From NCBI RefSeq assembly GCF_009380215.1, contig NZ_WHUG01000007.1, positions 62,001-126,000 of the forward strand: 64,000 bases of DNA. The letters run 5' to 3'. The DNA is from Rugamonas aquatica (lineage in GTDB: Bacteria; Pseudomonadota; Gammaproteobacteria; Burkholderiales; Burkholderiaceae_D). The notes beneath the pieces are model-generated. The model was not told the origin of the DNA, did no database searches, and saw only the letters and a list, made by a program, of their open reading frames with translations. The position numbers and the translations under genes were made by a program. Below are positions 25,381 through 34,757 of the stretch, piece by piece (the first letter of the stretch is position 1; each line of letters begins with the position of its first letter).

Positions 25381-26421
25381 ATGTCCGAAAAATTCCTGTA
25401 CTCGCTGGCCCGTCCGATGTTGTTTTCAATGGACGCCGAAGCCGCGCACCACTTCACCCTTCCCGCACTCAAGCGCGCCGCCGCGCTCGGCCTGACCAAG
25501 CTGGTCAAGCAGCCCAAGGCCGATCCACGCACCGTGATGGGCATTACGTTTAAAAACCCGGTCGGCCTGGCCGCCGGCCTGGACAAGGACGGCGCCTACA
25601 TCGACGCGCTGGCCGACCTGGGCTTCGGTTCGATCGAAGTGGGCACCGTGACGCCACGCGCGCAAGCGGGCAATCCCAAGCCGCGCATGTTCCGCCTGCC
25701 GGAAGCGAACGCCATCATCAACCGCATGGGCTTCAACAACGGCGGCGTCGACGCCTTCGTCGCCAATGTGCAGTCGTCGCGCTTCTACCAGGACAAGGCC
25801 GGCGTGCTGGGCCTGAACATCGGCAAGAACGCCGACACGCCGATCGAACGCGCCACCGACGACTACCTGCACTGCCTGGAAAAAGTCTACCCTTACGCCA
25901 GCTATGTGACGGTCAACATCTCTTCGCCGAACACCAAGAACCTGCGCCAGCTGCAAGGCGGCTCGGAACTGGACGGCCTGCTGGGCACCTTGAAGGAAGC
26001 CCAGCTGCGCCTGGCCGACCAGCACAAGCGCTACGTGCCGCTGGCCCTGAAGATCGCGCCGGACATGGATGGCGACCAGGTCAAGAACATCGCCGACGCG
26101 CTGCTGCGCCACAAGATCGACGGCGTCATCGCCACCAACACCACGCTGAGCCGCGACGCCGTCACCGGCATGCTGCACGGCGCCGAAGCGGGCGGCCTGT
26201 CGGGCGCGCCGGTGTTCGAGTTCTCCAACACCGTGATCCGCCTGCTCAAGGCCGAGCTGGGCGATGCATTGCCCATCATCGGCGTGGGCGGCATCATGCG
26301 CGGCGCGGACGCCAGGGTCAAAATGGATTGCGGCGCGCAACTGGTGCAGCTGTACAGCGGCCTGATCTACGCAGGCCCGGCGCTGGTGCGCGATTGCGCG
26401 GACGCCGTGCGCGGCAAGTAA
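25381..26421 (+). CDS. pyrD: Dihydroorotate dehydrogenase, quinone-dependent (class 2)
   Basis: The product is 346 residues, normal for membrane-associated class 2 PyrD. It has the N-terminal membrane-binding helix (LYSLARPMLF), FMN-binding regions and the catalytic block NISSPNTKNLRQLQ, in which the active-site serine of class 2 enzymes lies. It oxidises dihydroorotate to orotate in pyrimidine synthesis and passes electrons to quinones. It begins 32 bases after bpt. Confidence 0.97.
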   Translation: MSEKFLYSLARPMLFSMDAEAAHHFTLPALKRAAALGLTKLVKQPKADPRTVMGITFKNPVGLAAGLDKDGAYIDALADLGFGSIEVGTVTPRAQAGNPKPRMFRLPEANAIINRMGFNNGGVDAFVANVQSSRFYQDKAGVLGLNIGKNADTPIERATDDYLHCLEKVYPYASYVTVNISSPNTKNLRQLQGGSELDGLLGTLKEAQLRLADQHKRYVPLALKIAPDMDGDQVKNIADALLRHKIDGVIATNTTLSRDAVTGMLHGAEAGGLSGAPVFEFSNTVIRLLKAELGDALPIIGVGGIMRGADARVKMDCGAQLVQLYSGLIYAGPALVRDCADAVRGK

Positions 26422-26432
26422 AAGGAGCAGGC

Positions 26433-27479
26433 ATGCAGCAGACTCAACTCGGCACGAGCGACCTGAGCGTCAGCAAGATCTGCCTGGGCACGATGACCTT
26501 CGGCGAGCAGAACACCGAAGCCGACGCCCACAGCCAGCTGGACTACGCGCTGGAGCGCGGCATCAACTTCATCGACACGGCGGAAATGTACCCGGTCATG
26601 CCGCGCGCGGAAACGCAGGGCGCGACCGAACGCTACATCGGCAGCTGGCTGAAGAAGACGGGCGCGCGCAGCAAGGTGGTGCTGGCCACCAAGGCCGCCG
26701 GTCCCAACGCCAACATCAGCTGGGTACGCGGCGGCAAGCAGAACTTCGATGCCGCCAATCTGCGCGCGGCGGTCGACACCAGCCTGCAGCGGCTGCAAAC
26801 CGACCATATCGATTTATACCAATTGCACTGGCCCAGCCGCAACGTGCCGATCTTCGGCGCCAGCGCCTTCAATCCCAAGCTGGAGCGCGCCAGCGTGGCG
26901 ATCGAGGAAACGCTGGCCGCGCTGGGCGGGTTGATCAAGGAAGGCAAGATCGGCGCGATCGGCGTGTCCAACGAATCGTGCTGGGGCGTGAACGAGTTCA
27001 TCAAGCAATCCGAGATGCAGGGCCTGCCGCGCATCGCCACCATCCAGAACCTGTATAACCTGACCGCGCGCCACTACGAAACCAGCCTGCTGGACGAGAC
27101 CTGCTTCCGCGAAAACGTCAGCCTGCTGGCGTACAGCCCGCTGGCTTTCGGCCAGCTGACCGCCAAGTACCACGACGACCCGAAGGCCCGCGGCAGGCTG
27201 ACGCTGTTCCCGCCGACGTGGAGCCCGCGCTACCTGCGCCCGCAGGTGCTGGAAGCGGTGGCGCAATACGCCAGGCTGGCGCGCGAGCACGGCATCACGC
27301 CGACGCAACTGGCGCTGGCGTGGTGCTACTCGCGCTGGTTCGTGGCCTCGACCATCATCGGCGCCACCACGCTGGCGCAGCTGAAGGAAAACATCGACGC
27401 CTTCGAACTGCAACTGCCGCCCGAAGTGCTGGCGCAGGTGGACGCGATCCACGCTCGCATTCCCAATCCGGGCCAGTAA
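26433..27479 (+). CDS. NADP(H)-dependent aldo/keto reductase
   Basis: The product is 348 residues, with an (alpha/beta)8 barrel plan. The catalytic tetrad can be seen: D and Y in FIDTAEMYPV, K in KVVLATKAAG and H in YQLHWPSRN. It resembles Tas-type aldo/keto reductases; the substrate is unknown. AAGGAG five bases before the ATG supports the start. It begins 11 bases after pyrD and may be transcribed with it. A perfect 40-bp inverted repeat follows its stop. Confidence 0.92.
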   Translation: MQQTQLGTSDLSVSKICLGTMTFGEQNTEADAHSQLDYALERGINFIDTAEMYPVMPRAETQGATERYIGSWLKKTGARSKVVLATKAAGPNANISWVRGGKQNFDAANLRAAVDTSLQRLQTDHIDLYQLHWPSRNVPIFGASAFNPKLERASVAIEETLAALGGLIKEGKIGAIGVSNESCWGVNEFIKQSEMQGLPRIATIQNLYNLTARHYETSLLDETCFRENVSLLAYSPLAFGQLTAKYHDDPKARGRLTLFPPTWSPRYLRPQVLEAVAQYARLAREHGITPTQLALAWCYSRWFVASTIIGATTLAQLKENIDAFELQLPPEVLAQVDAIHARIPNPGQ

Positions 27480-27484
27480 TCCCT

Positions 27485-27571
27485 TGGGGTCAAGTCTGAC
27501 ATTTGGACACGAGCTCTGCTGTAACACCGCATTACAGCAGAGCTCGTGTCCAAATGTCAGACTTGACCCCA
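27485..27571. repeat. Perfect 40-bp inverted repeat with 7-base loop
   Basis: The left arm (27485-27524) begins TGGGGTCAAGTCTGACATTT and is perfectly complementary to the right arm (27532-27571), which ends TGTCAGACTTGACCCCA. The loop is CACCGCA. At 40 pairs without mismatch this is far longer than a normal terminator. It resembles the short palindromic elements (REP/REPIN or MITE type) spread in Oxalobacteraceae, which would imply mobility by a transposase encoded elsewhere. It also can end the aldo/keto reductase transcript. Confidence 0.9.
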
Positions 27572-27696
27572 GCTGGGAAAACAACAGTCTCCTGCACGTT
27601 ATCCAAATCTTGAATATCATTAGACGTAACCATTCGTGGGCAGCAAGCTTGCGGACTGGTAAGCTTTCCTCATCACCAACGTAGAAAGACCGTCTA

Positions 27697-30078
27697 ATGA
27701 GCACTCGCCGCACAGTTCCCCGCATCGCCCGCCCCCTCCTGCTCAGCAGCCTGATCGCCACCGTCGTCATTCCCGCCTTCGCCCAGCAAGCCGTCGCCGA
27801 CGGCGAACTGCAATCCGTGGTCGTCACCGGGACTTACGCCAAGAACCGCCGCACCATCGATTCCGAATCGCCGGTCGATGTCATCGGCGCAAAGGAATTG
27901 CAGGCGAGCGGCTCGTCCGAACTGGCGACCGTGCTGGGACGCCTGCTGCCGTCGATGAACTTCCCGCGTCCGTCCGGCGCCGACGCCAGCGACGCGGTGC
28001 GCCCGGCGCAGCTGCGCGGCCTGTCGCCTGACCAGACGCTGGTACTGGTCAACGGCAAGCGCCGCCACACCTCGGCGGTGGTCAACGTCAACGGCACGCA
28101 GGGCCGCGGCTCGGCGCCGGTGGACCTGAACGCGATCCCGCTGGCGGCCATCGACCACATCGAAGTGCTGCGCGACGGCGCGGCGGCCCAGTACGGCTCC
28201 GACGCGATTGCCGGCGTCATCAACATCATCCTGAAAAAAGGCGCGTCCGGCGGCGAGGCCGAAGTGGGCTTCGGCGAATATCAGAAGCGCGACGGCAAGG
28301 CCATCACCGTGCGCGGCTCCACCGGCTTCAACCTGGGCGACCAGGGCTGGGTGCGCGTGGCGCTGGAAGCGGCCGACCGCGACCCGACCAACCGCGCCGG
28401 TCCCGACCTGCGCAATCCGGCCGAGCCGCGCTACGGCCAGGTCAACCAGCGCTTCGGCGATCCCGAAACCCGTCCGCGCACCGTGTTCGTCAACAGCCAG
28501 TACCGCATCAACGACGATATCGACTGGTACGCCTTCGCCAACTACGGCCAGCGCAACACCTCGGCCGCCGCCACCTGGCGCACCGCGCTGAACGGCTCGG
28601 CGCAGCGCACGCCGCTGTACCCGGAAGGCTTCCTGCCGCTGCAGAACAGCGAGTCGACCGACACCTCGCTGGTGACCGGCCTGCGCGGCGAAGCGCGCGG
28701 CTGGCGTTGGGACGCCAGCCTGAACTACGGCAGCAATGAATTCCAGCTGGACCTGGACCACACCGTCAACCAGACGCTGGGCGCCGCCAGCCCGACCCAC
28801 TTCTACGCGGGCAAGCTGAAGAACACGCAGCAGCTGTTCAACTTCGACATCGCCAGGGAGTATCCGGTGGCGGCCTTCAGCGGTCCGCTGACGGTGGCGC
28901 TGGGCGTCGAAGCGCGCCATGAGAAATACGAGATCGGCGCCGGCGACGAAGCGTCCTACATCGGCACCGGCGCGCAGGGCTTCTCCGGCTTCCGTCCCAT
29001 CAACGCCGGCAGCAACAGCCGCCACAACGAATCGATCTACGCCAACCTGGAAGCGGAAGTCACCAAGAAGTTCTCGACCTCGGCCGCGCTGCGCCACGAG
29101 CGCTACAGCGACTTCGGCAGCACCACCTCGGCCAAGGGCTCGGCGCGCTATGCCTTCTCGCCGGACTTCTCGCTGCGCGGCACGGCTTCGTCCGGCTTCC
29201 GCGCGCCATCGCTGGCGCAGCAGTTCTACACGATCACCACCACCAACTTCTCGGTGGTCAACGGCGTCAACACGCCGATTGAAACAGGCACCTTCGCCGT
29301 CGGCAGCGCCGCCGCATCGGCGCTGGGTGCGACCCCGCTGAAAGCCGAGAAAGCCCGCAACTACAGCCTCGGCGTGCAATGGTCGCCTACCCGCAACTGG
29401 AACACCTCGGTCGACGCCTACCGCATCGACATCGACGACCGCATCGCGCTGTCGGCCAATATGACGCTGTCGCCGGCGCTGCAGGCGGCGCTGGCCAAGC
29501 AGGGCATCCTGGTCGGCGCGGGCCGCTACTTCACCAACGCCATCGATACGCGCACCACCGGCGTCGACGTGGTCAGCACCTACCGTTGGGACAGCAAGGA
29601 TGCGGGCCGCTACGACTTCACCGCGGCCTACAACCACAACAAGAATTCGCTGGAACACGTGAACGACAATCCGGCCATCCTGACCGCCAACGGCCTGACG
29701 CTGATCGACCGCCAGACCATCAACCGCATCACCGTAGGTTCGCCGAAGGACAAGTTCAGCCTGGCGACCGACTGGGCGCTGGGCGACTGGGGTGCACGCG
29801 GCGTGGTGACGCGTTACGGCAGCTTCACCGTACCGCAGAACAATGCGACGCTGGACCAGGTGTACAACCCGCAGTGGGTGCTGGATCTCTCGGGCAGCGT
29901 CAAGCTGAACAAGAACTGGCGCCTGAGCGCGGGCATCGACAACGTGACCAACCGTTATCCGGACCAGGTCACGTCGGCGGGCAACCTCAACAACAACGGC
30001 ATCAATCCGTACAGCGGCTTCGCGCCGAACGGCTTCAACGGCCGCTACTACTACGCCAAGGCGGGTTACAGCTGGTGA
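27697..30078 (+). CDS. TonB-dependent outer-membrane receptor
   Basis: The product is 793 residues. A signal peptide ends near PAFAQQ and is followed by a TonB-box-like segment LQSVVVTGT. The plug domain (about 40-160) includes RGLSPDQTLVLVNGKRRH and IDHIEVLRDGAAAQYGSDAIAG. The rest is a 22-strand barrel ending in YSW, with the C-terminal aromatic residue needed for outer-membrane insertion. The substrate is unknown, but the receptor would be energised by TonB-ExbBD systems such as the one at 4.2-8.1 kb. No regulator or binding protein lies beside it. Confidence 0.92.
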   Translation: MSTRRTVPRIARPLLLSSLIATVVIPAFAQQAVADGELQSVVVTGTYAKNRRTIDSESPVDVIGAKELQASGSSELATVLGRLLPSMNFPRPSGADASDAVRPAQLRGLSPDQTLVLVNGKRRHTSAVVNVNGTQGRGSAPVDLNAIPLAAIDHIEVLRDGAAAQYGSDAIAGVINIILKKGASGGEAEVGFGEYQKRDGKAITVRGSTGFNLGDQGWVRVALEAADRDPTNRAGPDLRNPAEPRYGQVNQRFGDPETRPRTVFVNSQYRINDDIDWYAFANYGQRNTSAAATWRTALNGSAQRTPLYPEGFLPLQNSESTDTSLVTGLRGEARGWRWDASLNYGSNEFQLDLDHTVNQTLGAASPTHFYAGKLKNTQQLFNFDIAREYPVAAFSGPLTVALGVEARHEKYEIGAGDEASYIGTGAQGFSGFRPINAGSNSRHNESIYANLEAEVTKKFSTSAALRHERYSDFGSTTSAKGSARYAFSPDFSLRGTASSGFRAPSLAQQFYTITTTNFSVVNGVNTPIETGTFAVGSAAASALGATPLKAEKARNYSLGVQWSPTRNWNTSVDAYRIDIDDRIALSANMTLSPALQAALAKQGILVGAGRYFTNAIDTRTTGVDVVSTYRWDSKDAGRYDFTAAYNHNKNSLEHVNDNPAILTANGLTLIDRQTINRITVGSPKDKFSLATDWALGDWGARGVVTRYGSFTVPQNNATLDQVYNPQWVLDLSGSVKLNKNWRLSAGIDNVTNRYPDQVTSAGNLNNNGINPYSGFAPNGFNGRYYYAKAGYSW

Positions 30079-30090
30079 TACAGCTGGTGA
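30067..30090. repeat. 12-bp tandem duplication across the receptor stop codon
   Basis: TACAGCTGGTGA occurs twice in a row. Each copy encodes Tyr-Ser-Trp-stop in the receptor frame, so the protein end is unchanged. The second copy ends just before the converging chemotaxis gene stop. Confidence 0.85.
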
Positions 30091-30091
30091 T

Positions 30092-31708
30092 CTAGGCCGG
30101 GGCGGCCAGCAGGGTCCGGCTGCGACGGGGCGGCGGCGCGTGCGACGGCTGCCCCGCCAGCTTGAACACGCTGACCGCCTGCGCCAGCAAGTCCGCCTGC
30201 TCGCGCATGCTTTGCGCGGCGGCGGCGGCTTCCTCCACCAACGCCGCGTTCTGCTGCGTCACATCGTCGATCGACACGATGGCTTGATTGACCTGTTCTA
30301 TCCCCGTGCTTTGCTCGCTGCTGGCGGCGCTGATTTCCGTCATGATGTCGGCCACCTGCTTGACCGATTTGACGATGCCATCCATCGTCGCGCCGGCCTC
30401 GTCCACCAGCAGGGCGCCCGCATCCACCGTCTGCACCGAACGCGCGATCAGCTCCTTGATTTCCTTGGCGGCGCTGGCCGAACGTTGCGCCAGCGTCCGC
30501 ACTTCCGAAGCCACCACCGCGAAGCCGCGTCCCTGCTCGCCCGCGCGCGCCGCTTCCACCGCCGCATTCAAGGCCAGGATATTGGTCTGGAAGGCGATGC
30601 CGTCGATCACGCTGATGATGTCGACAATCTTGCTCGAACTTTCCTTGATCGCGCCCATCGTGGTGACGACCTGGCCCACCACCTGCCCGCCCTTGGTGGC
30701 GAACTCGGACGCCGCCACCACCAGCTTGGTGGCCTGGCGCGCGTTCTCGGCGTTCTGCGTCACGGTCGACGTCAGTTCCTCCATCGACGACGCGGTCTCC
30801 TCCAGGCTGGACGCCTGCTGCTCGGTGCGGCTGGACAAATCCAGGTTGCCGCTGGCGATCTGATGGGAGGCGGTGGCGATCGTGTCCGTGCCCGACCGTA
30901 CCTGGCCGACGGTGCGCGCCAGACTGTCGTTCATGTCGATCAGCGCGCGCAGCAGCAGGCCGGTTTCATCGGTGGTGTTGCATTCGATACGCATAGTGAG
31001 ATCGCCGCCCGCCACCGCCTGCGCCATGCCGACGGCGCGGTTCAATGGCTGCGTGATGCTGCGCGTGATCCAGTACAGCACCCATGAAGCCAGCGCGACG
31101 GCGGCCACGGTCAGCATAATCATCATATTGCGCGAACCGGCATAGGATTGCTGGGCCACGGCGCTGGCGTCCTCGATCGAGGCATTCTGGAATTTGACCA
31201 GTTCGGTCAGTGCGTTCAGGTAGGCGGTCTGTTCCTTGCGCACCGTGGTCAGCAGATAATTGACCGACTCTTCGCGCTTGCTGTCGTCGGCCGACATCTT
31301 GAGAAAGCTGGTCTGCACCACCGTGTATTTGTCGCGCGCGTCCAGCACGGCTTGCAGCTTGACCTTGCTTTGCGGGTCTTCATCGTCGGCGATCAGCACG
31401 CCGAGTTTGTCGAGGCGGGTGGCGTTTTCGGTCTTGCGCTTTTCCACGCGCTCCAGTTCGGCCTTGACCACTTCGGGATCCTTGGACAGCATGGCGTTGC
31501 GCATAGCGCGCGCCACATCGTTCAGGCCGCCGATGGTTTCGTAGGCCAGGATCACCTTGGGTATCTTGTCGGCCGTGAGATCCTGGGTGTTGTTATTCAA
31601 CTTGCCAAGATTGCCTATGCCGATCACGGAAATGCCGACCATGAACACCATCGACACACCCAGCCCGGCGGCAAGCCGGGCCCCTATCTTCCAGTTTCCG
31701 ATACCCAT
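30092..31708 (-). CDS. Methyl-accepting chemotaxis protein
   Basis: The product is 538 residues. It has an N-terminal membrane helix, a four-helix-bundle periplasmic sensor (about 35-190), a second helix (about 190-210), a HAMP domain and a cytoplasmic signalling domain. The kinase-contact hairpin is clear: DGIAFQTNILALNAAVEAARAGEQGRGF is split across the conserved tip. Predicted methylation helices flank it. It would sense small molecules and signal through CheA/CheW. GGGGAG eight bases upstream supports the start at 31708. The ligand is unknown. Confidence 0.94.
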   Translation of the reverse strand: MGIGNWKIGARLAAGLGVSMVFMVGISVIGIGNLGKLNNNTQDLTADKIPKVILAYETIGGLNDVARAMRNAMLSKDPEVVKAELERVEKRKTENATRLDKLGVLIADDEDPQSKVKLQAVLDARDKYTVVQTSFLKMSADDSKREESVNYLLTTVRKEQTAYLNALTELVKFQNASIEDASAVAQQSYAGSRNMMIMLTVAAVALASWVLYWITRSITQPLNRAVGMAQAVAGGDLTMRIECNTTDETGLLLRALIDMNDSLARTVGQVRSGTDTIATASHQIASGNLDLSSRTEQQASSLEETASSMEELTSTVTQNAENARQATKLVVAASEFATKGGQVVGQVVTTMGAIKESSSKIVDIISVIDGIAFQTNILALNAAVEAARAGEQGRGFAVVASEVRTLAQRSASAAKEIKELIARSVQTVDAGALLVDEAGATMDGIVKSVKQVADIMTEISAASSEQSTGIEQVNQAIVSIDDVTQQNAALVEEAAAAAQSMREQADLLAQAVSVFKLAGQPSHAPPPRRSRTLLAAPA

Positions 31709-31826
31709 TTACGTGCTCCCCAGAGTAAGACCGACGGACTTAAATTCTTGGTTGCTGCAAACTAGTTATGCGTTTTAGTATAGGGTCAATCAGCCATGCC
31801 TGATGGAAAAAATTCGCAAACTGTTA

Positions 31827-31856
31827 GGTGGCCGCCACACGTGCGCGGCGGCCGCC
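31827..31856. other. GC-rich hairpin after cysB
   Basis: GGTGGCCGCC and GGCGGCCGCC form a ten-base stem with one wobble, just beyond the cysB stop. The T-run appears only about 18 bases later (AATTTTTTCC on the minus strand), so this is not a textbook terminator but may act as one. Confidence 0.5.
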
Positions 31857-31859
31857 GGA

Positions 31860-32792
31860 TCAGGATAAATCCCCGCCACTCAAGGCCGCGTCGATGTCGG
31901 CGCGGGTCAGGTCGGGGGCGAATTGCTGGATGAAATGGTAGGCGTAGGAGCGCAGATAAGCGCCGCGCCGCACCGCCAGCCGCGTGGTGTTTTGCGCGAA
32001 CAGATGCGACGCTTCGACTGCGCGCATGCCCTTGTCGCGGCCGTGATCGAAGGCCATCGACGCGACGATGCCCACGCCCAGACCCAGCGACACGTATTGC
32101 TTGATGACGTCGGAATCCATCGCCGTCAGCACGATGTCGGGCTTGACGCCGGCCTGCGCGAACGCCGCGTCGATATGGCCGCGGCCGGTGAAGCCGACGT
32201 CGTAGGTAATCAGCGGGAACTCGGCCAGGTCTTCCAGCCGGATCGGCGAGCGCGTCAGCAGCGGATGGCCGTCCGGCACCACGATCAAATGGCTCCAGCG
32301 GTAACAAGGGAAAGACACCAGGTCGGGGAATTGCGACAGGCCTTCGGTGGCGATGCCGATGTCGGTCTTGCCGGACAAAATCCATTCGGCGATGTGCTCG
32401 GGCGCGCTCTGCTGCAGGGCGATGCGCACGTCGGGATAGGCTGTGCGGAAACCTTGCACCACTTTGGGCAGCGCATAGCGCGCCTGCGTGTGGGTGGCGG
32501 CCACGCTCAGCGTGCCGCTTTGCTGGCCGGTGTATTCCAGGCTGGCCTGCTGCAGATTCTCGGCCTCGATCAGCAGGCGGTCAATGATCTTCAGGATGCC
32601 CTTGCCCGGCTCGGTCATGCCGGTCAGGCGCTTGCCGTTGCGTTCGAAAATCACGACGCCCAGTTCGTCTTCCAGCTCGCGGATCTGGCGGCTGACGCCG
32701 GGCTGCGAGGTGAACAGCGCATTCGCCACTTCGGTGAGGTTGTAGCCGCGGCGGGCCGCTTCGCGGATGGACCGCAGTTGTTGGAAATTCAT
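31860..32792 (-). CDS. cysB: CysB-family LysR-type transcriptional regulator
   Basis: The product is 310 residues. The N-terminal winged helix reads LRSIREAARRGYNLTEVANAL and SQPGVSRQIRELEDELG, which is the CysB subgroup pattern; the rest is a periplasmic-binding-like effector domain. CysB activates sulfate-assimilation genes when N-acetylserine is bound. Its start overlaps the cysA stop by four bases (ATGA), so it is translationally coupled to the transporter it probably controls. Cbl-like function is possible. Confidence 0.93.
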   Translation of the reverse strand: MNFQQLRSIREAARRGYNLTEVANALFTSQPGVSRQIRELEDELGVVIFERNGKRLTGMTEPGKGILKIIDRLLIEAENLQQASLEYTGQQSGTLSVAATHTQARYALPKVVQGFRTAYPDVRIALQQSAPEHIAEWILSGKTDIGIATEGLSQFPDLVSFPCYRWSHLIVVPDGHPLLTRSPIRLEDLAEFPLITYDVGFTGRGHIDAAFAQAGVKPDIVLTAMDSDVIKQYVSLGLGVGIVASMAFDHGRDKGMRAVEASHLFAQNTTRLAVRRGAYLRSYAYHFIQQFAPDLTRADIDAALSGGDLS

Positions 32793-33859
32793 ATGGAGAC
32801 TCCACCATCAACAAATACATGCAGGCGCTTGGGACGCACTACCAGGGTTTCGCCTTCTTTCAATTGCAGATGGCTGTAACGTTCATTCGACATCACCGCT
32901 TCGATCAGCTCGGCGGTATCGCTGCGCTCCAGGTCCAGCTGGGCCAGCGGGCCGATCGCGTGCGCGCGGCGCAGCTTGACCACGATGCCCTCCGCGCCCG
33001 GCGTGTAGCGGTCGATCTCCAGATCGTGCGGGCGCACATAGGCCGTGCCCTTGCCGTCGGCGGCAGGCTGGCCCGGCACGGTGAAGGAGGCGTCCCCGCT
33101 GGCCAGGATGCCGTCCTGCACGCGGCCGTGGAACATGTTCACGTTGCCGAGGAAGCCGTAGACGAACGGCGAGGCCGGATGGTTGTAGACCTCGTCCGGC
33201 GCGCCGATCTGCTCGACATTACCCTTGTTCATCAGCACCACCTGGTCGGCCACTTCCAGCGCCTCTTCCTGGTCGTGGGTGACGAAGATCGAGGTCACGT
33301 GCAGCTCGTCGTGCAGGCGGCGCAGCCAGCGGCGCAACTCCTTGCGCACCTTGGCGTCCAGCGCGCCGAACGGTTCGTCCAGCAGCAATACACGAGGTTC
33401 AACTGCCAACGCCCGCGCGAGGGCGATACGCTGACGCTGGCCGCCCGACAGCTGCGGCGGATAGCGGTCGGCCAGCCAGTCCAGCTGCACCAGCTCCAGC
33501 AAGTCCTTGACCTTGCGGCGGATCTGCTCTTCCGACGGCCGCTCGGCGCGCGGCTTGACGCGCAGGCCGAAGGCGACGTTTTCAAATACCGTCATGTGCT
33601 TGAACAGCGCGTAGTGCTGGAACACGAAGCCGACCTGGCGCTCGCGCACATGGCGGTGCGAGGCGTCGTTGGCGTCCAGCAGCACCTGGCCCGAGTCCGG
33701 ATGTTCGAGGCCGGCGATGATGCGCAGCAGCGTGGTCTTGCCGCAGCCGGAAGGCCCCAGCAGCGCGGTCAGTTCGCCCTGCGGGAAATCCAGCGACACA
33801 TTGTTCAGGGCGACGAAATCGCCGAAGCGCTTGTTGATGTTTTTAACTTCGATAGTCAT
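32789..33859 (-). CDS. cysA: Sulfate/thiosulfate ABC transporter ATP-binding protein
   Basis: The product is 356 residues. It has Walker A (GPSGCGKTTLLR), the signature LSGGQRQRIALARAL, Walker B (VLLLDEPFGALDAK), a switch histidine (FVTHDQEEA) and a C-terminal TOBE-like extension. It powers import through CysT and CysW. It follows cysW with a gap of four bases and overlaps cysB downstream. Confidence 0.96.
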   Translation of the reverse strand: MTIEVKNINKRFGDFVALNNVSLDFPQGELTALLGPSGCGKTTLLRIIAGLEHPDSGQVLLDANDASHRHVRERQVGFVFQHYALFKHMTVFENVAFGLRVKPRAERPSEEQIRRKVKDLLELVQLDWLADRYPPQLSGGQRQRIALARALAVEPRVLLLDEPFGALDAKVRKELRRWLRRLHDELHVTSIFVTHDQEEALEVADQVVLMNKGNVEQIGAPDEVYNHPASPFVYGFLGNVNMFHGRVQDGILASGDASFTVPGQPAADGKGTAYVRPHDLEIDRYTPGAEGIVVKLRRAHAIGPLAQLDLERSDTAELIEAVMSNERYSHLQLKEGETLVVRPKRLHVFVDGGVSI

Positions 33860-33863
33860 GGCA

Positions 33864-34757
33864 TTACTCCGTTGGACGCTTGTCGTCGGCGATGGATTCG
33901 TTGAGGCGCCAGGCGATAAAGGATTTCAGGGCCAGCGTCACCAGCGCCAGCAGGGCCAGCAGCGAGGCCACGGCAAAGGCGGCGGCAAAGTTGTATTCGT
34001 TGTAGAGGATCTCGACCTGCAGCGGCACGGTGTTGGTCTCGCCACGGATGTGGCCGGACACCACCGACACCGCGCCGAACTCGCCCATGGCGCGGGCGTT
34101 ACACAGGATCACGCCGTACAGCAGGCCCCACTTGATGTTGGGCAGCGTGACGCGGCGGAAGGTATCCCAGCCTGACGCGCCCAGCACGATGGCGGCCTCT
34201 TCCTCTTCGCTGCCCTGCGCCTGCATCAGCGGAATCAGCTCGCGGGCGACAAACGGGAAGGTGACGAAGATGGTAGCCAGCACGATGCCCGGCACCGCGA
34301 ACAGGATCTTGATGTCGTGCGCCTGCAACCACGGGCCGAACCAGCCCTGCGCGCCGAACAGCAGCACGTAGATCAGGCCGGAGATCACCGGCGACACCGA
34401 GAACGGCAGGTCGATCAGCGTCAGCAGGATGCTCTTGCCGCGGAACTCGAACTTGGCGATGCACCACGATGCGGCCACGCCGAACACCAGGTTCAGCGGC
34501 ACGGCGATCACGGCCGTAATCAGCGTCAGCTTGATGGCCGAGATCGCATCATCCTCGATGATGGCGGCCACATAGGCTTCCCAGCCCTTGCGGAAGGCTT
34601 CGACGAACACGGCCACCAGCGGCACGAACAGGAACAGCGTCAGGAAGGTCAGCGCGACGGCGATCAGCACGATGCGCACCCAGCCCGGCTCCAGCGTGTG
34701 CGGGGCTGACGGCAGTTCGCCACGGCGGCGCGGTACAGTAGTAGGGACGGCGCTCAT
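33864..34757 (-). CDS. cysW: Sulfate ABC transporter permease CysW
   Basis: The product is 297 residues with six hydrophobic helices and the EAA-type loop contacting the ATPase (EEEEAAIVLGASGWDTFRRV). It pairs with CysT in the inner membrane to form the sulfate channel. Its start overlaps the cysT stop by one base. Confidence 0.95.
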   Translation of the reverse strand: MSAVPTTVPRRRGELPSAPHTLEPGWVRIVLIAVALTFLTLFLFVPLVAVFVEAFRKGWEAYVAAIIEDDAISAIKLTLITAVIAVPLNLVFGVAASWCIAKFEFRGKSILLTLIDLPFSVSPVISGLIYVLLFGAQGWFGPWLQAHDIKILFAVPGIVLATIFVTFPFVARELIPLMQAQGSEEEEAAIVLGASGWDTFRRVTLPNIKWGLLYGVILCNARAMGEFGAVSVVSGHIRGETNTVPLQVEILYNEYNFAAAFAVASLLALLALVTLALKSFIAWRLNESIADDKRPTE

